Shown here: positions 26,519 to 35,137 of the stretch, in pieces
Numbering within the stretch: the first letter of the stretch is position 1
Layout of the letters: each line of letters starts with the position of its first letter
Assembly: GCF_052055485.1 (NCBI RefSeq)
Contig: NZ_CP197171.1
Span: 1,426,001-1,490,000, forward strand
DNA: 64,000 bases
Source: Amphibacillus sp052055485
GTDB taxonomy: Bacteria; Bacillota; Bacilli; Bacillales; Amphibacillaceae
Direction of reading: 5' to 3'
Position numbers and translations under genes: made by a program
Notes under the pieces: model-generated
The model's database searches: none
The model's input: the letters and a program-made list of their open reading frames with translations, nothing else
What the model was told of the DNA's origin: nothing

Positions 26519-27226
26519 ATGGGATTTTTAATTGCAGAACTACTATCTTTAAAATTTGTGATTTTAAAACTGTCATTATCTGCATTGATAGGGATTTTGT
26601 TAGGATTAGAACGTGAGGCAAAACATAAACCATTAGGGATAAAGACATGTACCGTTATATCGATGGTAAGTTGCTTGCTTACTATCGTTTCAATGGAATC
26701 AGCCTTTCAATTGATAGGGGAAGATATGTCCATGCGTGCTGATCCTATGCGATTAGCGGCACAAATCATTAGCGGAGTAGGATTTATCGGTGCTGGTGTT
26801 ATTTTAAGAAGAAATAACGATGTGATTTCAGGATTAACGACAGCAGCTATTGTTTGGGCAGCATCCGGTTTTGGTATAGCAATTGGAGCGGGTTATTATT
26901 TTGAAGCGATAATTGGAATCATTTTGATGTTTTTTATAATGAAATTATTCCCTATTATCCTGTTTAAATTTGGACCTAAATCTCTTAGAGAAAAGGAGAT
27001 TAGAGTCAATATGTACATTTCACTGGGTGCTAATATTAGGGAAACACTCAATGAAGTTGGTAGGCTAATAGATGATTTTGATGAATTTCAAATAAAATCA
27101 AGAAATGATAATACAAAAATTGAATTTCGTTGTAAGATAAATCAAGGGACTAACACCGTACTAGATCAATATGAGTTATTAAATAATATAACTGATGTAG
27201 AACGAATTGAGATTATTAGTATGTAA
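26519..27226 (+). CDS. MgtC/SapB-family membrane protein
   Basis: A 235-residue protein with four to five spans in the first 145 residues (SALIGILLGLEREAKHKPLGIKTCT; ISGVGFIGAGVIL; GLTTAAIVWAASGFGIAIG) and a C-terminal ACT-like cytoplasmic domain (REKEIRVNMYISLGANI). The family is linked to magnesium limitation and to F-ATPase inhibition in pathogens; the role in Bacillaceae is less clear. AAGGGAGG precedes the ATG. I found no M-box magnesium riboswitch upstream. Confidence 0.9.
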   Translation: MGFLIAELLSLKFVILKLSLSALIGILLGLEREAKHKPLGIKTCTVISMVSCLLTIVSMESAFQLIGEDMSMRADPMRLAAQIISGVGFIGAGVILRRNNDVISGLTTAAIVWAASGFGIAIGAGYYFEAIIGIILMFFIMKLFPIILFKFGPKSLREKEIRVNMYISLGANIRETLNEVGRLIDDFDEFQIKSRNDNTKIEFRCKINQGTNTVLDQYELLNNITDVERIEIISM

Positions 27227-27545
27227 CTTTACTGAATCACTGAATTTGAATAAAGGAAATCAACTAATTATAAGTTCCTCGGAGTATCTAAATATACTCC
27301 TTCTCCTGCTATTTTTCATGCATAGTAAGACAACATTTTAACACAATACCTACTTGATAAAGTCAAAATCTTCAAGAAGCATAATAGAAATCAACACATT
27401 CACTCCAAAAATATGTAAATTTATTTATTTTTAACTATAAGTTAGTTACTCTTGAATGATTGAAGTTAGCCGACAATGATTAAACTTACCTTAATCTGAA
27501 CAGACTAATGATAAATAAAGATTACCTTGAAAGGAGTAAGAAATA
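27227..27545. other. Intergenic region between the mgtC-like and sodC genes
   Basis: Contains a short perfect hairpin, GGAGTAT-CTAAAT-ATACTCC (27283-27302), without a T-run, possibly a weak terminator of the MgtC-like gene. The AAAGGAG ribosome site of sodC lies at its end. Nothing else is recognisable. Confidence 0.4.
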
Positions 27546-28136
27546 GTGAAAAAAGGGATGTATCTGATTTTATTATTAGTTACTATGATCTTCAGCTTGT
27601 TTGCTTGTCAGGCAGCAGAAGAAAATAATAGTCAGTTGGAAGAAAGTCAAGAGCAAGAGGCGATTGAAACAAATGCGGCAACAGAGGAGCTACTTGTCTC
27701 ACTAATGAACAGTGAAGGTAGGCAAGTAGCAACAGCAACACTGACAGATAAAGGGGAGGCAGGTGTTCAAATAATTCTTGAAGGTGAGAATCTACCTCCT
27801 GGAGAGCATGGCTTCCATATTCATGAAGCGGGACAATGTATTCCGCCAGATTTTGAATCAGCAGGTGCACACTATAATCCGACAAATAGTGAACATGGAT
27901 TTGATCATCCGAAAGGACCACATGCAGGTGATCTCAAAAATATTACTGTTAATGAAGATGGGACGGTTTATGCAGAAGTAGACGCACCAATGGTAAGTCT
28001 TAAACGTGACCATGAAAATACACTCTTTACCAAGAAAGGTACCTCATTGGTCATTCATGCTGATCCAGACGATTATATTTCTCAACCAGCGGGAAATGCT
28101 GGTGAACGAATTGGATGTGGAGTGATTGGAGAATAA
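27546..28136 (+). CDS. Cu/Zn superoxide dismutase-like lipoprotein
   Basis: A 196-residue lipoprotein: lipobox LFAC (Cys21), a polar linker to about residue 55, then a SodC domain. GFHIHEAGQC supplies two copper ligands, SAGAHYNP the bridging histidine, HGFDHPKGPHAGD zinc ligands, VIHADPDD the last copper histidine and ERIGCGVIG the disulfide end. All metal ligands appear present, unlike some Bacillus YojM proteins that lack copper ligands. It would remove superoxide at the outer membrane face. The GTG start has AAAGGAG nine bases upstream. It is a single-gene unit closed by a terminator. Confidence 0.9.
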   Translation: MKKGMYLILLLVTMIFSLFACQAAEENNSQLEESQEQEAIETNAATEELLVSLMNSEGRQVATATLTDKGEAGVQIILEGENLPPGEHGFHIHEAGQCIPPDFESAGAHYNPTNSEHGFDHPKGPHAGDLKNITVNEDGTVYAEVDAPMVSLKRDHENTLFTKKGTSLVIHADPDDYISQPAGNAGERIGCGVIGE

Positions 28137-28164
28137 CGAGAGGTTAATCCTTCTCGTTATTTTT
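28132..28164 (+). terminator. Terminator of sodC
   Basis: AATAACGAGA pairs with TCTCGTTATT and is followed by TTT; the left arm overlaps the stop codon. Confidence 0.8.
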
Positions 28165-28316
28165 AATGGATTGATAAATGGTCATTAATGTTGTATAAAA
28201 AATAAAAACTTTGGAAAATTATTAATAACGCTTCATGACAGTTGATTTTTTGCTAGATAAGAAAAAATAGCAGGACTTTAAAGGTGGAAGTTTAAAGATG
28301 AATAGTTTCAAATATA

Positions 28317-28345
28317 TTGACTATAAGAGTGATAGCGCTTATAAT
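28317..28345 (+). promoter_or_regulatory. Promoter with cre-like site for the LicT-EIICB-PIG-L-EIIA operon
   Basis: TTGACT, exactly 17 bases, TATAAT. The spacer carries GTGATAGCGCTTATAA, a cre-like element, so CcpA repression is likely. The RAT begins 20 bases after the -10. Confidence 0.82.
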
Positions 28346-28365
28346 ATAATTATAATAAAACATGT

Positions 28366-28395
28366 GGATTGTCACTGGTAAAGCAGGCAAAACCC
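28366..28395 (+). promoter_or_regulatory. RAT antiterminator site
   Basis: GGATTGTCACTGGTAAAGCA followed by GGCAAAACCC matches the LicT/SacY RAT pattern well. Its last bases are the first bases of the terminator stem, making the two structures exclusive. Confidence 0.9.
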
Positions 28396-28449
28396 AAATA
28401 TTTTTTAGCATTTAAGCAAAAAATATTTGGGTTTTGTCTGCTTTTTTTT
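28389..28449 (+). terminator. Leader terminator controlled by the LicT-like protein
   Basis: A perfect 18-bp stem, AAAACCCAAATATTTTTT with AAAAAATATTTGGGTTTT, then a run of eight T (28442-28449). It stands before the antiterminator gene itself, so the operon is autoregulated. Confidence 0.92.
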
Positions 28450-28463
28450 AGGGAGGTGTGAAC

Positions 28464-29300
28464 ATGAGAATTACTAAAGTTCTAAATAATAACTTGGTAG
28501 CAGTTATAGAAGAAGGAGGCAAAGAAGTTATTTTATCAGGACCAGGTGTTGGATTTAAAAAGAAGCCGGGCAACAAAGTAGAGTTAGAAAAGGTGAAACA
28601 AAGATATGTCATTCAAAATGAGCAAAGGCAACAATTGTATTCATTGTTAGAAGCAACTCCCTTGGAACATCTGATTCTTGCTAAAGAAATATTTGAGACG
28701 ATTATACCAAATAAACAATCTAACAATTCCGGTATGCAATTTTTAGCCCTTGCTGATCATATAACATTTGCTTTAGAAAGAGAAAAAAACAACATTTCAT
28801 TGAAAAATTTATTGCTTGGTGAAATAAAAATATTGTATCCCAAAGAATTCGAGCTTGGTTATAAAGCAACCCAACTAATCAATCAAAGATTAGGTACACA
28901 TTTTAATGAAGATGAAGCTGGATTTATTACTTTCCATATCATAAATTTTCTATCAAGTGATACGGAAAATGATGCCAGATTAATCGCTGAGTTTACGCAA
29001 AGCACAATAGAAATTTTTCGAAATTTATTTCATATAAAAATACCAACGAATTCTTTAGATTATCAACGTTTATTGATTCATTTGAAGCATTTTTCCTTGA
29101 ATTTTAAAGAAAAGGTTTTATCAAAAGATGATGCACCAACAGAGATTCTCGATATTTTGATAAAAGAAAATGTGAAATTAAGCAAGTTTATTTCGATTAT
29201 GAATGACTATTGTAAAGAAATATTTGGACGAGAGATGGACAAGGAAGAGCAGACATATCTAGCCGTTCATGTGACAAGAATTTTAAAAAATTTAAATTAG
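28464..29300 (+). CDS. BglG/LicT-family transcription antiterminator
   Basis: A 278-residue protein: CAT RNA-binding domain (MRITKVLNNNLVAVIEEGGK), PRD1 with FLALADHITFALERE, PRD2 ending EEQTYLAVHVTRILKN. It should bind the RAT in its own leader and allow read-through when the EIICB is transporting substrate. The ATG at 28464, seven bases after GGGAGG, is preferred over the GTG at 28458. It differs clearly from the antiterminator at the left of the window, so each probably serves its own operon. Confidence 0.92.
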   Translation: MRITKVLNNNLVAVIEEGGKEVILSGPGVGFKKKPGNKVELEKVKQRYVIQNEQRQQLYSLLEATPLEHLILAKEIFETIIPNKQSNNSGMQFLALADHITFALEREKNNISLKNLLLGEIKILYPKEFELGYKATQLINQRLGTHFNEDEAGFITFHIINFLSSDTENDARLIAEFTQSTIEIFRNLFHIKIPTNSLDYQRLLIHLKHFSLNFKEKVLSKDDAPTEILDILIKENVKLSKFISIMNDYCKEIFGREMDKEEQTYLAVHVTRILKNLN

Positions 29301-29317
29301 CGAAGGGAATGTAACAC

Positions 29318-30736
29318 ATGAGTATAAAAGATAAATTCATTAATCAATTATCAAAATTAGGCAAAGCAATGCTAATTCCAATGGTTATTATGCCAATTGC
29401 AGGGGTTCTAGGTAGATTATTTGCTGAAGATCTTCTTAATGTGCCAACAATCGCTAATCTGTCAACAGTTGTGTTTGGAAATATAGACTTGATGTTTGCG
29501 ATGGGGGCAGCTTTAGCTTATTCAAAAGCTAAAGATAAAACGACTGTTCTGTTTGCTTCTGCAATCAGTTACCTTATCTTCACATCAAATATAGCCATTA
29601 TTAATGAGACAGTTAGTGTAGGTGTATTTGGTGGGATCATTTACGGTGTTTGTATCGCATTGTTATACAATGTAAGTGTCGATTGGAAATTACCAAGTAG
29701 TTTTAATTTCTTCTCAGGTGAAAAAATGGTTATTACATTATCACCAATTTTCGCTTTAGTTATGTCTTATGTTTTCGGATTTATTTGGCCCTATTTCCAA
29801 ACCGGCTTGAATATTTTTGGTGTTTTCATCGGGGGATTAGGGATTATTGGAATTTTCATTTATGGATTTTTAAATAGATTATTAATTCCTTTTGGTCTTC
29901 ACCATGTGTTGAATGCTTATTTTGCCTTTGAATATGGAACATATGTCACTTCATCAGGTGAGGAAGTAAGAGGAGATATCATCAGATATATCGCTGGTGA
30001 TCCTAGTGCGGGTTCGTTTTTTACAGGTATGTATATCGTCATTATTTTTGGAATTCCGGCGATTAACTATGCTATTTCTAAAACAGCATTATATGGTAAA
30101 AAAGAAGTGAAGGGGACGGCTAGGGCAAATGCCATAACCGCTGTTTTATCTGGTGTCAGCGAGCCAACAGAGTTTTCATTTATGTTTGTTTCCCCTAAAC
30201 TTTATGTTGTTCACTCAATTTTATCAGGGCTAGCTGGAACCGTAGCGTATTTATTTGGTTCTCGTGTGGGAACATTTAGTCAGTCAGGTGCGATAGATTA
30301 TGTTATTAATTTTGGCTATGGAGCAAATGCTTGGATGGTTTTACCGATAGGTGCTCTATTTTTCGCTTTATATTATTATGTATTTAAATACTTCATTAAA
30401 AAAGATAACATTTTAACTCCTGGTAGAGAGCAGACCTGGAATGAGGCGTCACAGGAAGAAGAAAGTGCAGATGAAACTGTGGCTCTTCCAAATGAAAAGC
30501 ACAAAGAGATGGCAGTGCAGATTTTAAAAGGTTTAGGTGGAAAAGAAAATATCGTTTCGCTTGAAAATTGTATTACACGTTTACGATGTGAACTGAAAGA
30601 TGTTTCCCTGATGAATGAAGAATTGATTAAACGCTCTGGCAGTCAAGGAATTATGAAGATGGGAGCAAATAACGTTCATATTGTTATAGGCACACATGTC
30701 AATGGTGTAGCTAGAGAAATCAAAAAATTAATCTAA
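29318..30736 (+). CDS. PTS EIICB, glucose/N-acetylglucosamine superfamily
   Basis: A 472-residue protein. Residues 1-370 form the EIIC membrane domain (SKLGKAMLIPMVIMPIAGVL; IPFGLHHVLNAYF; SGVSEPTEFSFMF). After an acidic linker the EIIB domain follows from about residue 395, with the phosphoryl cysteine Cys418 in LENCITRLRC. The EIIA is a separate gene two positions on. Domain order CB is that of PtsG/NagE/MalX proteins. The neighbouring deacetylase hints at an N-acetylated sugar, but the substrate is not fixed by sequence. Confidence 0.9.
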   Translation: MSIKDKFINQLSKLGKAMLIPMVIMPIAGVLGRLFAEDLLNVPTIANLSTVVFGNIDLMFAMGAALAYSKAKDKTTVLFASAISYLIFTSNIAIINETVSVGVFGGIIYGVCIALLYNVSVDWKLPSSFNFFSGEKMVITLSPIFALVMSYVFGFIWPYFQTGLNIFGVFIGGLGIIGIFIYGFLNRLLIPFGLHHVLNAYFAFEYGTYVTSSGEEVRGDIIRYIAGDPSAGSFFTGMYIVIIFGIPAINYAISKTALYGKKEVKGTARANAITAVLSGVSEPTEFSFMFVSPKLYVVHSILSGLAGTVAYLFGSRVGTFSQSGAIDYVINFGYGANAWMVLPIGALFFALYYYVFKYFIKKDNILTPGREQTWNEASQEEESADETVALPNEKHKEMAVQILKGLGGKENIVSLENCITRLRCELKDVSLMNEELIKRSGSQGIMKMGANNVHIVIGTHVNGVAREIKKLI

Positions 30737-30754
30737 GAAAGGCTGGTATAGAAC

Positions 30755-31495
30755 ATGAAATACCCAAAAATAAGTGAGATAAAGAGTGCTTTATTTGTTC
30801 AGCCCCACCCAGATGATAATGAAATTGGTGCTGGTGGGCTGATCGCATATTTGCGTAAAAAGGAGATACCTGTTTATTCTGTGACGGTCACAAAAGGAGA
30901 CGGTGGCGGCGGTAATTTATCTCCAGAAGAAATCAGTCAAATTCGATCAAAGGAAGCAGTAGAAGCAGCGAGAGTACTTGATCAAGAGTATTTAGGAAAT
31001 TTAGGTTATACAAATTTAAATCCTGGCACAGTAGAAGAAATTGCGTTGGATCTTGTAAAAATGATTAGGAAGTATAAACCAGATGCAATCTTTTCAATTG
31101 ATGGAAACCTGGAAAATGAAATTCATCCAGCTCATTTAAGAGTTGCGGCGGCTGTGGATATGGCCTTTTTCAGATCGGGACAAAAAACCTATCCATTTGA
31201 GGACCAAATCCTTCACGATGATGCCTTTTATCCGCGAATCTTAGGAAAATACTTTACAGATAAAGATAATACTATTTTGGATATTAGTAGCTATTATGAT
31301 TTAAAATTAAAGGCGATTCAGGCTCATGAATCTCAAGTAGATCAAGAATTTCTTGCTGCTTTAGAGGGGTATTTTCAACTCCAAGCTTTAGAAAGTCCTT
31401 ATGAAAAGGTAGAAAGATTTAAATTGTTATATAGAGAACACACACATGCATTTGCAATACCTGCTACACATAAGAAATATTTAATGAATGAATAA
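30755..31495 (+). CDS. PIG-L family deacetylase
   Basis: A 246-residue zinc hydrolase of the LmbE/PIG-L fold: VQPHPDDNEIGAGG gives His18, Asp20 and Asp21, and EIHPAHLRV the further zinc histidine. Relatives remove acetyl groups from GlcNAc-containing compounds (BshB, MshB, diacetylchitobiose deacetylase). It sits between EIICB and EIIA genes in a PTS operon, 18 bp after EIICB, so the imported phospho-sugar is probably its substrate. No glycosidase is present in the operon. The ribosome site (AAAGG) is moderate. Confidence 0.88.
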   Translation: MKYPKISEIKSALFVQPHPDDNEIGAGGLIAYLRKKEIPVYSVTVTKGDGGGGNLSPEEISQIRSKEAVEAARVLDQEYLGNLGYTNLNPGTVEEIALDLVKMIRKYKPDAIFSIDGNLENEIHPAHLRVAAAVDMAFFRSGQKTYPFEDQILHDDAFYPRILGKYFTDKDNTILDISSYYDLKLKAIQAHESQVDQEFLAALEGYFQLQALESPYEKVERFKLLYREHTHAFAIPATHKKYLMNE

Positions 31496-31530
31496 AAACC
31501 AAGTCATCTAGACAGAAGTGAGTTGAAACA

Positions 31531-32001
31531 ATGTTTGATTTTTTGAAGAAAAAGAAAGTTGAATCTATCTGGAAACCAGTAAGTGGAGAGTTAAAAGAAA
31601 TAACAGAAGTTGAAGACCCTGTTTTTTCAAGTAAGGCAATGGGAAATGGATTTGCGGTTATCCCAAATGACGGCAATGTCTATTCTCCAGTCAATGGAAC
31701 AGTGAAAACAGTTTTTCCTACTCAGCATGCTTATATTATCAGTACTGAAAAGGGTCTTGATGTCTTGGTTCATATAGGTATTGACACTGTAGAACTAAAA
31801 GGAGAAGGTTTTGATACTTTTGTTGAAGAAGACCAAGAAGTAACACCAGAGACTTTATTGGTAAAGGTGGATTTTGACTTTTTGAAAAAACAAGACAAGA
31901 AAATTGATGTTATTGTGATTTTTCCGGAGTATACAGCGGATATTGAGATAAAGGCAAATAAACTTTCAAGGGAGAAGGTATGTGAGATTATCTTGGACTA
32001 G
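31531..32001 (+). CDS. PTS glucose-type EIIA (Crr-like)
   Basis: A 156-residue single-domain EIIA. VYSPVNGTVKTVF, the auxiliary His66 and the phosphorylated His81 in VLVHIGIDTVELKGEGF are typical. It passes phosphate from HPr to the EIIB domain of the EIICB encoded two genes upstream and may serve other EIIBC proteins in this window that lack an EIIA. The ribosome site is weak, suggesting coupling to the preceding gene. Confidence 0.93.
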   Translation: MFDFLKKKKVESIWKPVSGELKEITEVEDPVFSSKAMGNGFAVIPNDGNVYSPVNGTVKTVFPTQHAYIISTEKGLDVLVHIGIDTVELKGEGFDTFVEEDQEVTPETLLVKVDFDFLKKQDKKIDVIVIFPEYTADIEIKANKLSREKVCEIILD

Positions 32002-32183
32002 GTTATTCTGGCTTAATTAGCTAGATCAACTTAAAACGTGTTCACTATACTAGCATACTTTATCCGATTTCCGACATAAGATTCCCACTTCAAATTTTGT
32101 TGGAAATTAGTGGTGAGTACTTCAAGTGTCGAAAGTTCGGCTAACTCCTAACTCAAGAAACGGAAGTTGGCTGAGAATTATAA

Positions 32184-32230
32184 ATGGAAGGCGAGCAAGG
32201 TTTGCTTCGTTCGCCTGTCCATGCTTTTTT
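32184..32230 (+). terminator. Terminator downstream of the PTS/PIG-L operon
   Basis: ATGGAAGGCGAGCAAG pairs, with a few mismatches and one bulge, with CTTCGTTCGCCTGTCCAT and is followed by GCTTTTTTG. It lies 180 bp after the EIIA stop. Confidence 0.65.
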
Positions 32231-32344
32231 GTTAAATCGAGTCATCACGGATCACTTTAGTGGGATGAGTCATCATACTAAATATTCACTTAGCGCTTAG
32301 CATTGACATGGAAGCATTAAAATAGAATCGAAAATTATCTATAA

Positions 32345-32485
32345 AACGAAACTTCAATCAGTGGGAGTTGCGCCTACAGGATGTAGGTCATGCATATGGT
32401 TCCGGTGGGGCGAGTAACCGCAGTCCCAGTCCCAGGAGTGACGGTTTTAATCGGCGTTCCCCTAGCTCCCATTGATTCATAATGA
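32345..32485. repeat. Small inverted-repeat element (MITE-like)
   Basis: The left end AACTTCAATCAGTGGGAGTT is mirrored by AGCTCCCATTGATTCAT at the right. Between them lies the core CGGTGGGGCGAGTAACCGCA followed by GTCCCAGTCCCAGG. A related left end occurs in reverse orientation at 57966-58000. No transposase is encoded. Confidence 0.55.
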
Positions 32486-32514
32486 GGAACATAAGCTAAG
32501 ATCTTCACGTCCTG

Positions 32515-32605
32515 GGACTCAGAATAAGAAAACCACTTATTCTTGCGGTGTAAAGCTCCGTAGTTTTCCTTAGTGCGGTTACCAATGTTGTCAGGTTAGT
32601 GCAAT
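32515..32605. repeat. Second dispersed repeat unit
   Basis: CTCAGAATAAG...CTTATTC, then TAGTTTTCCTTAGTGCGGTT and AATGTTGTCAGGTTAG. A diverged copy lies at 58322-58400 (CTCAGAATAAG...GCTTATTC...GGTTTTCCTTAGTTCAGTTA). The ATGTTGTCAGG motif also occurs at 24611 and 57784. Confidence 0.5.
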
Positions 32606-32659
32606 AGCTAGTCAGTTTCATGATCATCTGTTATTAGCGGTCGATTAGAAATAAGAGTA

Positions 32660-32835
32660 AGTTCAGCGATTTGCGGTTAAGTTTGGCAAAATACAGTCAA
32701 GTTAACGAAATTGCAGTCAACTTTTTCGAAATACAATCAAGTAAGCGAAAATGCAATCAACTTTGCCGAAATACAGTCAAGTTAGCGAAAATACAATCAA
32801 CTTTTCTGAAATGCAATCAAGTTCAGTGCTTTCTA
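32660..32835. repeat. 20-bp tandem repeat array, eight units plus a partial ninth
   Basis: Eight consecutive units of exactly 20 bp begin at 32660, 32680, 32700 and so on to 32800. The unit is close to AGTTAGCGAAAATACAATCA. From the third unit on, A-G-T and A-C-T starts alternate, giving a 40-bp higher-order period, while CGAAA and CARTCA stay constant. It has no spacers, so it is not a CRISPR array, and no credible gene covers it. Confidence 0.85.
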
Positions 32836-33049
32836 TACGTCTTTCGCAATTTATTCTTAATTTCTTCGCACGAACCTTTATAGCTAACTGTAGTTTCGTT
32901 TTATGGAAGTAGAATGGATTATGATAAAGTAAGTTCTGTATTTAAAACGAACTTGAAATAGATGAACTATTAAACTGCTTTGCGATTAAAAAGTAGTGTT
33001 TGCAGACATTTGTGATTCTGATGAGAGAAAATAGCGTCCATTTATTGAT

Positions 33050-33084
33050 AAAAAGACCTAGAGTGGGCTTGCCTGCTCTAGGTC
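33050..33084 (-). terminator. Terminator of the nucleoside phosphorylase gene
   Basis: Minus strand: GACCTAGAG and CTCTAGGTC form a perfect 9-bp stem, followed by TTTTT. Confidence 0.8.
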
Positions 33085-33130
33085 GAATACATATTGTAGC
33101 ATTTTTTTTATACAATGATGCTTAGAATAA

Positions 33131-33868
33131 CTAAATATTTAATAAAGCATCTAAAACAATTTTGGATGTGTCTTGGTGAATCTTATTGTAATCCATATCT
33201 TCTACCCATTTTTCTGTACTTCGGCTTACGTGAACAACCAAGCAATTAGCTACTGGGATGTTATATAAAGAACCTAAGATATATAGTACAGCCGTCTCCA
33301 TTTCACAATTTAAAATATTTAATTTATTGTAATCTTCAACGATATTTGGTACGGGTAATTGACTGTTGATTTTTGGTGCGCGTCCTTGTCCTAAATAGTA
33401 CGTTTCAGTTGTTAACCCCAAACCAGCATGTGCCTTTTTATTATTCTTGGCTAAATAGTTATGGATGTTTGCTAGTGTTAATGGATCGGCAACTGCTGGG
33501 AATGTTTCAGGGACATAAGCAGATAACATACCCGTTGATCTTGCCATTCCACTGTTTAGAATAATGTCACCAGGGTTAATGTTAGCATCCCATGCGCCAC
33601 ATCCACCACAACGTACAATTTGTTTGGCTCCATTTTCAATCAACTCTGTTACCGCAATTTCTGTCGAGCCAACACCTATACCTGTTGAACAAACAGAAAC
33701 AGCACGACCTTTATATGTTCCCGTTATGAGGAGATATTCTCTATTATTGACGACTTCCTCCTTATCTTCCCAATCTTCAGAAATTAGTAAAACTCGTCCT
33801 GGATCACCTACAATAAGTGTTGCTTCACCAAGATCGCCATCTTTTAAATTTTTCAAGTGAATACTCAT
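33131..33868 (-). CDS. Nucleoside phosphorylase (uridine/purine phosphorylase family)
   Basis: A 245-residue protein of the PNP/UDP fold: LIVGDPGRVLLIS carries the phosphate-binding GDPxR, STGIGVGSTEIAVTEL the second phosphate region, RCGGCGAW and NCEMETAVLYIL the ribose-binding Met-Glu pair. It splits a nucleoside with phosphate into base and (deoxy)ribose-1-P. It is 42 bp behind the MFS gene on the same strand, probably co-transcribed, and opposite a PucR-controlled ABC importer; together they suggest nucleoside or nucleobase salvage. Base specificity is not clear. Confidence 0.88.
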   Translation of the reverse strand: MSIHLKNLKDGDLGEATLIVGDPGRVLLISEDWEDKEEVVNNREYLLITGTYKGRAVSVCSTGIGVGSTEIAVTELIENGAKQIVRCGGCGAWDANINPGDIILNSGMARSTGMLSAYVPETFPAVADPLTLANIHNYLAKNNKKAHAGLGLTTETYYLGQGRAPKINSQLPVPNIVEDYNKLNILNCEMETAVLYILGSLYNIPVANCLVVHVSRSTEKWVEDMDYNKIHQDTSKIVLDALLNI

Positions 33869-33910
33869 AATAATTATACCTCCATAGAATGATGGTTGTG
33901 ATTAACTTTA

Positions 33911-35137
33911 CTAGTTACTATTTGCAGTTGCAACATTATTTTTTGGAACCTTTAGCGTAGATACAATGATTAATGAGATAATGTATAGAATAGCTAAGAA
34001 AGCCATGACATGAGTGACAGTATAGTTATCCATTAGGAAACCAATAACAACAGCTGAAAAGCCCCCAACGGCCCTACCAATGTTAAAAATAATATTATTA
34101 GCAGTTGCTCTGATGCTTGTCGGATAAAGGTTACCAACAATAGCTCCATAACCTGCATTCATTCCATTACAGAAGAAACCAACAACAGCTCCACCAAGTA
34201 AAATAGTAATATCGCCACTTGCAAATGAATAAGCAAATACGGCTATTGCGGATGCTAATAAGTATAAGGCATAAGCTACTTTTGCACCGAATTTATCCAT
34301 GACAAAGCCAAAGACATACATACCTAAAGACATACCAATGATTGTAACAACCATCCACATCGAAGACCCTGAAACTGATATACCAGCTTGTTGTTGTAGA
34401 ATGGACGGTAACCAGTTCATTAAACCGAAATAACCTGCAACTTGGATAATGGCCATAGCTGTTAATTTGATTGTATTACCTGCTCTATTTTCTGTAAAAA
34501 GTTCTTTAATCGAAACTTTTTCCTTTGCTTCACCAGCATCTCTTTTTGCTTTTTCTGCTTTCCAAGTATCAGATTCATCTAATTTAAAATGCAGATAAAC
34601 AGCAAGTAAAATTGGAATGGCACCAAATACGAATAGACCTCTCCAACCTAAACTTGGTACAATGATTGCAGCAGCAATAGCCGCGACAATACTACCTATT
34701 TGTCCAGCAATGGTGACATAAGAATTCATACGTCCTCTTTTTTCTTTTGGGAAAGCGTCAGCAATAATTGACATGACAACCCCATATTCACCACCACCAC
34801 CAACACCAACTAAAAATCTAAATAAATATACCAATTGAATGTTAGTTGCGAGTGCTGTTGCACCTGTTGCGAGTGAAAAGATTGCTACAGTTATAGTGAA
34901 AATCTTCACTCTGCCATACTTGTCCGCAAGCGGGCCAAAAATAATCCCACCTACGAGCATACCGATATTTGTAATTGTTGAAATAAATCCACCGGCTGCA
35001 CCACTTATTCCAAAGTCTAAAATCATAGTTGCCAACACAAATGACAGCAACATTGTAGACATACTTTGGAACCCTAATCCAGCCATAGTACTTGAGACTG
35101 CTTGTTTTTGATAATGTGATAACTTATTGGAACTCAT
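33911..35137 (-). CDS. MFS transporter
   Basis: A 408-residue membrane protein with about twelve spans. The loop GPLADKYGRVKIF between TM2 and TM3 and GGEYGVVMSIIADAFPKEKRGRM after TM4 are typical of the sugar-porter/aromatic-acid symporter branches. LDESDTWKAEKAKRDAGEAK marks the central cytoplasmic loop. GGGAGG lies before the ATG. It leads an operon with a nucleoside phosphorylase, so a nucleoside could be its substrate, but the family is broad. Confidence 0.88.
   Translation of the reverse strand: MSSNKLSHYQKQAVSSTMAGLGFQSMSTMLLSFVLATMILDFGISGAAGGFISTITNIGMLVGGIIFGPLADKYGRVKIFTITVAIFSLATGATALATNIQLVYLFRFLVGVGGGGEYGVVMSIIADAFPKEKRGRMNSYVTIAGQIGSIVAAIAAAIIVPSLGWRGLFVFGAIPILLAVYLHFKLDESDTWKAEKAKRDAGEAKEKVSIKELFTENRAGNTIKLTAMAIIQVAGYFGLMNWLPSILQQQAGISVSGSSMWMVVTIIGMSLGMYVFGFVMDKFGAKVAYALYLLASAIAVFAYSFASGDITILLGGAVVGFFCNGMNAGYGAIVGNLYPTSIRATANNIIFNIGRAVGGFSAVVIGFLMDNYTVTHVMAFLAILYIISLIIVSTLKVPKNNVATANSN

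Noticed and set aside
32660..32835. CRISPR array at the 20-bp repeats
   Set aside because: Units are contiguous with no spacers, and no cas genes are present.
32671..32883. 70-residue plus-strand ORF across the 20-bp repeats
   Set aside because: Its sequence simply follows the repeat, has no ribosome site and looks unlike a protein.
33373..33860. Plus-strand ORFs opposite the nucleoside phosphorylase gene
   Set aside because: They are complementary-frame shadows of a clear gene with correct motifs.
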